Source: Bacteroidales bacterium (GTDB lineage Bacteria > Bacteroidota > Bacteroidia > Bacteroidales > 4484-276). Taken from it: DNA of 56,358 bases. Shown piece by piece: positions 33,900-42,303 of this stretch. Location of the stretch: the NCBI GenBank assembly GCA_035647615.1, contig DASRND010000022.1, positions 1-56,358 of the forward strand, in the 5' to 3' direction. How positions within the stretch are numbered: position 1 is the first letter of the stretch; each line of letters begins with the position of its first letter. The position numbers and the translations under genes were made by a program. A model generated the notes under the pieces. That model searched no databases, was not told the origin of the DNA, and was given only the letters and a program-made list of their open reading frames with translations.

Positions 33900-36800
33900 T
33901 TAAAAATTTAAGCTGATACCAAAACCATAACTGGTAGTCTGAGGCATTGAAAAACGCTCAAACGCACCTCCCATGTTGTTGTTACCCTGTGATGCTTCGG
34001 GGTCGAAGTTTGGCAGTTCGGTCCAAAGCAGGATATTACGGGCATATACAGAAATGGTAAGTCCTACATCCTTCATAAAACTTTTGGGTAAAGCATAGCT
34101 AAGCGTTACTTCTCTAAGTTTTAAGAAAGAATTGTCATAAATGTAGTACTCATCAATGTTGGTAAGTACATCGGCAATCAAATCCTGGAAAGCTTCCGGA
34201 TCTTCGGGACCGCCACGTACGATATCGTTGGGTGTTCCGTCAGGTTTTACTCCATCAAAAATAAATGTGCTGCTGCGGTCTTCTGTATTGGCAGAAACAC
34301 CATAGAGATCGAGCAGACCGTTTGAACCAGAATACATTTGACCGCCTTGTTTCCAATCGAGTGTAGCTGTGAGGGAAATGCCTTTGTAGCTGAACCGGTT
34401 TGAAAAACCAAGGATGAAGTCAGGAGAAACTTCTCCGATAACATCCGGAGGGCCATCCTGTGGCATACCATGGTACCAGGCACCCGGCTCGTCATAAACC
34501 AGGATTTTGCCATTCTCGTCGCGCAGGAATGAGCTACCATAAATAACAGGGAAGGTATTACCAATGCCTGCTCTAACCTGTGGAGTTACGAAACCACCCA
34601 GAAAAATGCTTTCAACACCGGGAGCAAGTTCGTTCACCATGTTGTCGATTTTTGAGAAGTTCAGAGTGAAATCCCAATTGAAACCCTGACCAGTTACCGG
34701 CGATGCGTAGACAGTGGCTTCATGCACATTAGTTTGAATTTCGCCACCGTTCATCACCAGCGCTGAAGCGCCTGTGGAGGCAGCAACAGGAACCTGGAAT
34801 ATCTGATCGGTAACCAACTGATGTGAATAGCTATAATCGAGGCCTAGGCGGTTGTTGAAAAATTTCAACTCAGTACCTATTTCGTACGATTGGGTGTTCT
34901 GTGGCTTCAGATTCGGGTCGTACTGAACATTGTTGGAGAGGTAAGCGCTGTTACCACCAATGGGATATTGAACAGGAGTAGCACCCCAGAAGCCTCCACC
35001 GTAATTTGGCGAGGTGAAGAAGTTCTGATAATAACTACCGGCTTGTCCAACTTCAGCATACGATACACGTACTTTAGCAAATGAGAGTACGGGCATATCG
35101 CGCAAGCTTTCTATCTCTGTTATTACAAATCCTAATGATACCGAAGGATAGAAGAAATAGTTGTTGTCGCGGGGCATGGTAGAAACATAGTCCTGACGGC
35201 CTGTTGCGTTCAAATACAGCATGCCTTTGTAGTCAAGAGAAAGGTTTCCGAAGAATCCTACTGTACGATCTTTGTATTGCGACTCGTCAGACTGTTGAAT
35301 TTTGGCATTACCCATGTGTGCCCAGCCTCCAAAGTTGAAGCCTGTTCCGTAATCTTCATAGAATTTACGGTTTCTTTCGTTAAATTCATTACCAACTAAC
35401 GCTGAGAAATTAAAATCGTCGTTTATTTTCCAGTTGTAATTAACGGTAAGCAGTGAGTTCATGGTTTGATTAGAGACACCATAGTTATTTATCTCGCCTG
35501 TGCTGCCTTTGTGACCATATTCAAAGATGTCCTGATAGTGCGAAGTATAGACGTCGGTACCAATTTGATAACGGGTTTTCAGCGTCATGTTGTCTGCGAT
35601 GTAGGGGTTGTATTCCACAAATCCGTTACCGAAGAAACGATCCGTTGATTCTGTAAATTCGTTGTGAGCTGCTCCCCAGTATGGGTTATCAAAAGTAAGC
35701 GACCGATAATAAATCTGTGCATAAGGATCGGTGGGCAGATTGGTGGGAATACCTGCAAGGTCGTAGTTCGGCGGAGCGGCAAACACACCTGAAATCGAAG
35801 CATCGTTTGCAGCAGGAAGTTTATCAACAGATGTCCGGGCATAATTTGCCGAGAAACCCATTCTCCATGCTTCATTTAGTTTGGTTTCGCCTGCAGCCTT
35901 AGCATTCCATCTGTCCATACCTGTCGAAGGTACAATACCTTCCTGGGTGGTGTTACCAATACCAAAAGCGATGTTGCCTCTTTCGGTGGCCTGGCTAATA
36001 TTAAGAGAAGTTGTTGTTGTAAAACCAACATCAAAGAAATCTCCAAAATTATCATAAACCTGCGGTTTTACCCATGGGTCGAGGCCGGCACGCTCCCGCT
36101 GTGGAACAAAATACATTCCGGGGTGTCCTTGCGAGTTACCACCGTAGTCAGGATCATCGGGCAGTTTGGTGATTTCTGGCCCCCAGGCGAAAGAAGTGTT
36201 GGGAACGTTGCTACCATAGCTTCCCTGTGCATACTTGGTTTGGAAGTCAGGTGTACGTGAAACTTTTTCAAAGCTGGTAAAGTTGGAGAACGAAATGGCA
36301 GGTTTGCCAATTTTGTTTCCTTTACCACTTTTGGTGGTAATGATTACCACACCATTGGAGGCTCTAATGCCGTAAAGGGCTGCAGCGGCCTGACCTTTGA
36401 GGATGTTGATGCTCTCAATATCGTTGGGGTCAATGTCGACAGCACGGTTGGCGATGTCGACACCAGTTACACTGTTGCCTGTAGAGAAGTCAGCCGTTGA
36501 TGAAATTGGCAAACCATCTACAACATACAGCGGTGTGTTGTTTCCCGAAAATGAACGTGCACCACGGATAATAAGCTGTGATGATGCACCTGGCATACCC
36601 GACGATGGTTTGATTTCGACGCCGGATAATTTGCCCTGAAGGGCTGATGATAAGCTGGATGAACCAGACCGCATAAGGTCTTCGCTCTTCACTTCCTGAA
36701 CGGCATATCCCAGTGCTTTGCGTTCCTTAGTAATACCCAGAGCGGTTACTACCACACCTTCGATGGCTGTAGCCGATGGTTCCATGCTTACATTGATAAC

Positions 36801-37070
36801 AGTTTGTCCTGCTATGTCTCTCTCGACGAGTTGCATCCCAACAAAAGAGAACTTCAGCGTTTGAGCTTCCGGCGGTACATTTAGGTTGTACCTACCCTGA
36901 AGGTCGGTGGTGGTTCCAAAGGTTGTCCCTTTAACAACAACCGAAACTCCCGGAATGGTAGTCCCGTCCTCAGCATTTGTCACAGTACCGGTAATGGTCC
37001 TGGTTTGTGCCTGTGATACTTGCATCCCGATGAAGAACATCAGGGCAAGGAAAAGTGTAAATTTTCTCAT
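33900..37070 (-). CDS. SusC/RagA-family TonB-linked outer-membrane transporter, 1056 residues
   Basis: A signal peptide (FTLFLALMFFIGMQVSQAQ) is followed by a carboxypeptidase-D-like domain (about 23-95, RTITGTVTNAEDGTTIPGVS). A plug domain follows with GVVVTALGITKERKALGYAV, DGLPISS and the SusC hallmark NILKGQAAAALYGIRASNG with VVIITTKSGK. A 22-strand barrel ending SYGFGISLNF completes the chain. It imports a ligand across the outer membrane using TonB energy. It is the first gene of a three-gene operon (SusC, SusD, lipoprotein). No anti-sigma/ECF pair or glycosidase lies nearby. Confidence 0.96.
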   Translation of the reverse strand: MRKFTLFLALMFFIGMQVSQAQTRTITGTVTNAEDGTTIPGVSVVVKGTTFGTTTDLQGRYNLNVPPEAQTLKFSFVGMQLVERDIAGQTVINVSMEPSATAIEGVVVTALGITKERKALGYAVQEVKSEDLMRSGSSSLSSALQGKLSGVEIKPSSGMPGASSQLIIRGARSFSGNNTPLYVVDGLPISSTADFSTGNSVTGVDIANRAVDIDPNDIESINILKGQAAAALYGIRASNGVVIITTKSGKGNKIGKPAISFSNFTSFEKVSRTPDFQTKYAQGSYGSNVPNTSFAWGPEITKLPDDPDYGGNSQGHPGMYFVPQRERAGLDPWVKPQVYDNFGDFFDVGFTTTTSLNISQATERGNIAFGIGNTTQEGIVPSTGMDRWNAKAAGETKLNEAWRMGFSANYARTSVDKLPAANDASISGVFAAPPNYDLAGIPTNLPTDPYAQIYYRSLTFDNPYWGAAHNEFTESTDRFFGNGFVEYNPYIADNMTLKTRYQIGTDVYTSHYQDIFEYGHKGSTGEINNYGVSNQTMNSLLTVNYNWKINDDFNFSALVGNEFNERNRKFYEDYGTGFNFGGWAHMGNAKIQQSDESQYKDRTVGFFGNLSLDYKGMLYLNATGRQDYVSTMPRDNNYFFYPSVSLGFVITEIESLRDMPVLSFAKVRVSYAEVGQAGSYYQNFFTSPNYGGGFWGATPVQYPIGGNSAYLSNNVQYDPNLKPQNTQSYEIGTELKFFNNRLGLDYSYSHQLVTDQIFQVPVAASTGASALVMNGGEIQTNVHEATVYASPVTGQGFNWDFTLNFSKIDNMVNELAPGVESIFLGGFVTPQVRAGIGNTFPVIYGSSFLRDENGKILVYDEPGAWYHGMPQDGPPDVIGEVSPDFILGFSNRFSYKGISLTATLDWKQGGQMYSGSNGLLDLYGVSANTEDRSSTFIFDGVKPDGTPNDIVRGGPEDPEAFQDLIADVLTNIDEYYIYDNSFLKLREVTLSYALPKSFMKDVGLTISVYARNILLWTELPNFDPEASQGNNNMGGAFERFSMPQTTSYGFGISLNF

Positions 37071-37401
37071 AATTGAAGAATTGGTTAATAATTAAAAATA
37101 AGTCCCTAGTTAATTGTTATTTAAAATGTAATACACTATAAAATTTCTACCATTTTATTACTCTTTCACATCCACCTTTAAAATTCACACAAATTAACGA
37201 AAAATTAGTTTAACTTTTACAAAATTATTTTTTCTTCACACGTATCTATTTATCCATCAATTAATAAACACCTTAATTCATTCCATTCTTTGCTTTTATC
37301 AGGATGAAAAAGATCGCTTTTCCCAATAATACCGCGCTTAAAAGTGCATAAAGTGAACTGAAATCGTCAATAATTTGAAAACCCGAACAAGTTTTTTGAA
37401 G
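37071..37401. other. Leader region of the SusC operon
   Basis: The spacer is very AT-rich and must hold the SusC promoter. On the minus strand a TTTTG and a TTAATTTG occur about 22 bases apart (near 37188-37224), but they are too poor a match to call. No gene, RNA fold or terminator for the upstream barrel gene was found. Confidence 0.4.
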
Positions 37402-38007
37402 CTATAAGAACGTGTAATGGAATGTAAAACTCAGCACTTCGTTGTATTGCCCGCGGTTCCATCGATATGTTTGCCCTTTATAATGTGGCCGCACCGCCAG
37501 TATAGAGTTGGAATAGCGCACGTTGAATTGTAAATGCTCAGTAAGCCAGATAAACAGCCCGAAATTGCCACTCAGATCAGTAGCATTGAAGGGAGGCTCA
37601 GTGAGGATAAAACCATCGGCTTCCTCGTAGCCTTTGATGAGCACACCCAGTGATGGCCCCACTTCAAGGGTAAATATCCTGCCGAAATCCCATTTGTAAT
37701 TGAGAAACAATTCCACGTAGTTGAGTCGCAGCAAATAGGTGCTAAAGTCGAGGGAGTCAGGATTTTTGCGGCTGCCCTTCTGAACAAAGTTCAGTTCCAT
37801 CTGCGCCGAAGAGCGCTTGGTTAAGTATCGGTTTACGAAGGCACCGGCATACACACCCGCTTTGTTGGGCCCTTCCAGCCGGTCGCCGGAGATTTCTGCT
37901 GCGCCTACTCCCGCCAGAAAACCCCCGTTGAACTTTTGCGCGCTAACAGTCATCATAGATATTATGAAGATGGCGAATGTAAAAAGTATGTGTTTATTCA
38001 TCTGCAT
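37402..38007 (-). CDS. PorT-like outer-membrane beta-barrel protein, 201 residues
   Basis: A signal peptide (FTFAIFIISMMTVSAQ) is followed by barrel strands: FNGGFLAGVGAAEISGDR, AGVYAGAFVNRYLTKR, MELNFVQKGSRK, LRLNYVELFLNYKWDF and LEVGPSLGVLI. It ends with VLSFTFHYTFL, a typical last strand. This is the outer-membrane beta-barrel group often named PorT family. PorT itself acts in type IX secretion, but many members have unknown roles and no specific one can be assigned here. The start may be the first or third codon (MQMNKHIL). Confidence 0.85.
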   Translation of the reverse strand: MQMNKHILFTFAIFIISMMTVSAQKFNGGFLAGVGAAEISGDRLEGPNKAGVYAGAFVNRYLTKRSSAQMELNFVQKGSRKNPDSLDFSTYLLRLNYVELFLNYKWDFGRIFTLEVGPSLGVLIKGYEEADGFILTEPPFNATDLSGNFGLFIWLTEHLQFNVRYSNSILAVRPHYKGQTYRWNRGQYNEVLSFTFHYTFL

Positions 38008-38151
38008 AGTATTTGTTAATAGCCTGATATTTTGAGGGAGTAAAATTAATATTATTTTTAACGCCGCCGCAAACTGGTGTCCTTTGTCAAAAACGAATCG
38101 ATATCCGGCGATACATGATGCTTTGTTTTACCAGCACATCATTATTTTTTT

Positions 38152-38835
38152 ATGAAAAATGAAAGTTTTAAAATCCTGCTTGTTGACGACGAAAAAGATA
38201 TCCTCGAATTTCTTGGTTACAACCTGAGAAAAGAAGGCTATCAGGTGAGTACAGCACGCAATGGCAAAGATGCCATCGAAATTGCAATTCGCGAAAAGCC
38301 CAGCCTGATTATCCTGGATGTGATGATGCCCCGCATGGACGGCATCGAGACTTGCACGGCAATACGCAACATTCCGGAACTCAGCAGCAGCATCATCGTT
38401 TTCCTTACAGCGCGTGGCGAAGACTATAGCCAGATAGCAGGATTTGAAGCCGGTGCCGACGACTACATCACCAAACCCATAAAACCAAAAGTGTTTGTCA
38501 GCCGTATCAAAGCGTTGCTTCGACGCTACAAAGAACCAGAAATAGCTGTCGAAGAAATCAATCTCAACAACATAACCATCGACCGACAACAATACCTTAT
38601 TATAAAGGACGACCAGGAAATTTCACTTCCTAAAAAAGAATTTGAACTCCTGCTGCTGTTGGCTTCTACACCCAACAAGGTTTTCACGCGTGAAGAAATT
38701 TTTAGCAACGTATGGGGCGACGACGTGATTGTAGGCGACCGAACCATAGATGTGCATGTGCGTAAAATCCGCGAAAAGCTTGGCTCGGAAATTATCACCA
38801 CCATCAAAGGCGTTGGTTACAAAATGGAATCGTGA
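38152..38835 (+). CDS. PhoB/OmpR-family response regulator, 227 residues
   Basis: A receiver (about 5-120) has LVDDEKDILEFLGYNL, Asp in LIILDVMMPRMDG and Lys in DDYITKPIKP. A winged-helix domain (about 130-225) has ISLPKKEFELLLLLAS and TIDVHVRKIREKLG, ending TTIKGVGYKME. It resembles Bacteroidota PhoB-type regulators. Its stop overlaps the start of the sensor kinase gene by four bases. Confidence 0.92.
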   Translation: MKNESFKILLVDDEKDILEFLGYNLRKEGYQVSTARNGKDAIEIAIREKPSLIILDVMMPRMDGIETCTAIRNIPELSSSIIVFLTARGEDYSQIAGFEAGADDYITKPIKPKVFVSRIKALLRRYKEPEIAVEEINLNNITIDRQQYLIIKDDQEISLPKKEFELLLLLASTPNKVFTREEIFSNVWGDDVIVGDRTIDVHVRKIREKLGSEIITTIKGVGYKMES

Positions 38836-39893
38836 TGAAAGAAACCAGTCCTTCGAGACTTGCGCTTTACAACGCACTGTTGATAGTTATCATTTTCGCG
38901 ATACTCCGAAGTGTTGCCGGGCAAATGTTCCCGTCACTCAATGTCGTGGCCATGCTTGTGCTCGACGCGGTGCTTTTTGTACTGATTTTTATTTCCTTTC
39001 AATACACCCTAAAGCGTTTTATTTATCAAAAGATAAAACTCATCTACAAAACCATTTACAACCTGAAACGCAAAAAAGGCGACAAAGACGAGCGGCGTTA
39101 CTTCGACAACAAAACTATCGACTCGGTAAACCAGGAAGTGCAGGAGTGGGGCGAAAGCCGTAAACTGGAGATAGAGCAGCTAAAGCAAAATGAAAAGTAC
39201 CGGCGTGAGTTTTTGGGCAACATTTATCACGAACTTAAAACACCCATTTTCAACATCCAGGGTTATGTGCTCACATTGCTCGACGGTGGCCTGGAAGACC
39301 CTGCCATCAATCGCGATTATCTTTTGCGCACCAGCAAAAACATCAACCGCATGATCGCCATCGTCGAAGATCTGGAGACCATCTCCAACCTGGAGACTTC
39401 GCAAATAGCGCTCAACTTTGCCCCTTTCGACATCGTGGAACTTGCTGCTGAGGTTTTTGATTTTTTGGAGATAAAAGCCCGCAAGCGCAAACACGAACTC
39501 ACCTTTGCGGCTATTTACGATTCACCCATTTTGGTGTTTGCCGATAAAAAATGGATCCGTCAGGTGCTGGTCAATCTGGTAGAAAATACGATAAAATATG
39601 CCTCCGGAAAAGCAGGTCTGACGCGTTTAAGTTTTTTTGACCTCGACGAAAATATCCTTGTGGAGATGACCGACGACGGGCCGGGCATTGCAGCCGAAGA
39701 AATACCGAGAATCTTCGAACGCTTTTACCGCACACATAGCGCCCGCTCACGCGAAAAATCAGGCACCGGACTGGGTCTGGCAATTGTGAAACACATCATC
39801 GATGCCCACGACCAAACCATCAACGTTCGCAGCCGCCTGGGTGTAGGGACTACCTTTGCTTTTACACTCAAAAAAGGCGGGAACCGGATGTGA
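38832..39893 (+). CDS. PhoR-type sensor histidine kinase, 353 residues
   Basis: Two short N-terminal hydrophobic segments (LYNALLIVIIFAILRSVAG; VVAMLVLDAVLFVLIFISF) with almost no periplasmic part are followed by a charged linker. HisKA comes next with FLGNIYHELKTPIFNIQGY (His near 134), then HATPase with NLVENTIKYASG, DDGPGI, IFERFYR and GTGLGLAIVKHI. The lack of a sensor domain suggests control by a partner or membrane signal, as in PhoR. It is translationally coupled to the regulator upstream. No phosphate transport genes are in the window, so the signal is not certain. Confidence 0.92.
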   Translation: MMKETSPSRLALYNALLIVIIFAILRSVAGQMFPSLNVVAMLVLDAVLFVLIFISFQYTLKRFIYQKIKLIYKTIYNLKRKKGDKDERRYFDNKTIDSVNQEVQEWGESRKLEIEQLKQNEKYRREFLGNIYHELKTPIFNIQGYVLTLLDGGLEDPAINRDYLLRTSKNINRMIAIVEDLETISNLETSQIALNFAPFDIVELAAEVFDFLEIKARKRKHELTFAAIYDSPILVFADKKWIRQVLVNLVENTIKYASGKAGLTRLSFFDLDENILVEMTDDGPGIAAEEIPRIFERFYRTHSARSREKSGTGLGLAIVKHIIDAHDQTINVRSRLGVGTTFAFTLKKGGNRM

Positions 39894-39947
39894 GACGCGG
39901 GGCGCGAGGAGCAAAGAGCATGGCGCGGAGAGCATGGCGCAGGGCGA
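39892..39947. repeat. Degenerate 7-bp repeat array after the sensor kinase gene
   Basis: Eight 7-base units start inside the stop codon; the first seven end in GC (for example GAGGAGC and AAAGAGC), and ATGGCGC occurs at 39920-39926 and again at 39934-39940. It is the clearest of the 7-bp arrays. Confidence 0.75.
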
Positions 39948-39969
39948 TATTCCCTGAATAATTGGAATG

Positions 39970-40011
39970 CTGCTGCCTGCCGATTGAAGACTGCAGGCTG
40001 AGAACTGATTA
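39970..40011. repeat. Degenerate 7-bp repeat array running into the tamL stop codon
   Basis: Six 7-base units, five of them starting CTG (CTGCTGC, CTGCCGA, CTGCAGG, CTGAGAA), end on the three bases of the tamL stop (40009-40011). It faces the array at 39892-39947 across a 22-base gap. Confidence 0.7.
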
Positions 40012-42303
40012 AAATGGATATCCAATCGCAATATTAAGCGTGAAATTTTCGCGGCGCCAACTTGGGCTTCCCATATGAATATCGTTGAAAATCCATCGGT
40101 CGCCCTCGGGCAAGTTGGGTTTGTGTAATGGGAAAGCAAGATCCAAACGCACAACTATAATATCAAAATCCAACCGCAACCCCAAGCCTGTGCCTATGGC
40201 CAGTTCTTTATAAAAACTATCGAATTCAAACTTCCCTCCCGGCCGCTTGTCGTCAGCATTTGTCAACCAAATATTACCAGCATCGACAAAGATTGCACCT
40301 CTTAGAAAGCTATGGATGGGAAACCTGTATTCGACAGAATATTCCAGCTTGATGTCGCCGGCCTGATCGACGAACAGATTGGTGAGCGTGTCGGATGGGT
40401 TATAACAGCCGGGGCCTACAGTGCGCGCCCGGAAAGCGCGAACACTGTTGGTGCCACCCACAAAAAATTGCTTTGCATAAGGCATCGTTTCGGAGTTACC
40501 GTAGGGAATGCCCGTAGCAATTATCAATCGCATACCAACGGACGTTTTGTTACCGGTATTTATGAAATAACGCGCTTCGCTGCGCAGGCGTGCAAATTGT
40601 GCAAAAGGCACATTAAAAATCTTGTGCTGTCCATCATCCAGCTCCAGTAATCCCGGGAAAGTTTTAGAAATTAGTTGTGCCAGGTTGCCCGATACGTCAG
40701 CCGATTCGGTGACAAGGAAGGTATGTTTGTTTTGCAGATGCAAAGTGCTGTAGGTAAAGCTGTAGCTCGTTCCGAGGATGTATTGCTCCTCGAAGCTCCT
40801 TTTGATGGTAGGGTTGTTGTCGAGATATTCCTGAAACACATCCGAACTTTTTGCCAACTTGGTATAGCTGATGTCGATGGGGTTGAATGTTTGTGCAAAC
40901 CGATCGGAGCTACGCCAGTTGTAGCCTAATACTGTGTTGAATGAATGCAACTCGTAATATCGCACCCGCGAAAACACTCCGCCGCCAGCGGAGATGGTGG
41001 TTTTGGGCACGTACTGCCGCGATTGGTTGGCTCCGAAATGAAATGGCACAAAACGCGGAAAAGTAAGCGAAGCGTTGAGCGTCACCTCGAAGGAGGTTTC
41101 GCCTTTGTATTGCCCGCTGTATTGTGTCTCGAAGCGTCCACCCAGGTTAAGCTGAAATGCTTCAGCTCCCCGAAAGGTATTTCGGTTTTTAAAACTCAGA
41201 TTAAGTCCCGGCCCTGCAAAATTGTTGGTTTTGATAGCGGCACTTACCTCCGCTCCCACCGAAATTCTTTTTTGGGGAGTTAGATAAAAATGCGCATCCA
41301 TAAAACCACCGACAGTATCGATTACATCAAAACGGGCATTGGCATATTTGTAAATACCCAAACCCATCAGATGGCTGAGCGTGTTGTAATGATCCTTGCG
41401 CGAATAAAGACTGTCAATACTCAAAAAGACGGCATCCAAAATAGTTTTTGGTTTGTAATAATGATTGTCGGATAGGTAATAATAATCCTTGATAAGGGTG
41501 GTGTCGGGGTGATATTCGTTGAGCGAATAGTCGTCGAGCACATAAATATTTTTCATCCTAAAAGGTATCCGCGCCAGCGTTGGCGTGTTTGGTTTCACTT
41601 GTAGTTCGACGGCTATCTGCTTGTTGCCCACCGAGGTGTCGGCGTCAAAAAGCAGGTAATCTTTAGAAAAGTAAAAATAGCCGCTGTCTTTCAGCACATT
41701 TTCGATACGATTACGTTCGTCCTTAAACACCGAAAGATCGTAGGGTTGATCAGGCAGTATCAGCGTCTTCGGTTTTGTTTCAAGTATCTCACCTCGCACT
41801 TTGGAGCTGTCAGCAGGGAAGTGCATGCTTTTGATATAATAAGCGCTGGTGATGTTGATATTAAAAATCAGACGGGCAGTTTTTTCTTTCTCTATCACCT
41901 CATAGTCGGAGCTGGCCGAAAAATGACCCAGATTTATCAAACGATTTTCCATGGCACCATTCAACTCGGTGGCATTGATTTGGCTCAGCAGCACCGGCGG
42001 TTCGCCCAGTTTGTATCTTAACCAGTAGCGGATGCCTTTTTCTTTTTTTGGTTCTTTCACCAAATTATGAATGGCCAAGAATGGACGCATCCAGAAAAGC
42101 TTTGCGTTGGTAGATGGAATCAACGCTTCCGTCTGCGCGAGTGCTTTTTTCTTATTTGATAAAACGGATGCGGAATCGATGTGGATGTCGGCGCCGGTAA
42201 ACAAATAATCACCTTCCGGAATCTTTCTCAGGCCGGTACATCCGGTTATTGCGCCAAGCACCCAAAGGAGCAGTATCAAAAAGGCAGCATTTCTACTCTT
42301 CAT
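40009..42303 (-). CDS. tamL: TamL: lipoprotein of the Omp85/BamA-TamA family
   Basis: The lipoprotein signal (FLILLLWVLGAITGC) is followed by LRKIPEGDYLFTGADI, the usual start of Bacteroidota TamL. POTRA-like domains follow (about 100-330, including LINLGHFSASSDYEVIEKEK), and then a 16-strand barrel from about 350 to the end. It has the Omp85 features FFVGGTNSVRAFRARTVGPG (the lid-lock-like turn) and VRLDLAFPLHKP. It closes with FTLNIAIGYPF. At 764 residues it is normal. TamL with TamB is thought to move outer-membrane proteins or lipids across the periplasm. Its start lies inside the end of tamB (11-base overlap), so both are translated together. Confidence 0.92.
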   Translation of the reverse strand: MKSRNAAFLILLLWVLGAITGCTGLRKIPEGDYLFTGADIHIDSASVLSNKKKALAQTEALIPSTNAKLFWMRPFLAIHNLVKEPKKEKGIRYWLRYKLGEPPVLLSQINATELNGAMENRLINLGHFSASSDYEVIEKEKTARLIFNINITSAYYIKSMHFPADSSKVRGEILETKPKTLILPDQPYDLSVFKDERNRIENVLKDSGYFYFSKDYLLFDADTSVGNKQIAVELQVKPNTPTLARIPFRMKNIYVLDDYSLNEYHPDTTLIKDYYYLSDNHYYKPKTILDAVFLSIDSLYSRKDHYNTLSHLMGLGIYKYANARFDVIDTVGGFMDAHFYLTPQKRISVGAEVSAAIKTNNFAGPGLNLSFKNRNTFRGAEAFQLNLGGRFETQYSGQYKGETSFEVTLNASLTFPRFVPFHFGANQSRQYVPKTTISAGGGVFSRVRYYELHSFNTVLGYNWRSSDRFAQTFNPIDISYTKLAKSSDVFQEYLDNNPTIKRSFEEQYILGTSYSFTYSTLHLQNKHTFLVTESADVSGNLAQLISKTFPGLLELDDGQHKIFNVPFAQFARLRSEARYFINTGNKTSVGMRLIIATGIPYGNSETMPYAKQFFVGGTNSVRAFRARTVGPGCYNPSDTLTNLFVDQAGDIKLEYSVEYRFPIHSFLRGAIFVDAGNIWLTNADDKRPGGKFEFDSFYKELAIGTGLGLRLDFDIIVVRLDLAFPLHKPNLPEGDRWIFNDIHMGSPSWRRENFTLNIAIGYPF

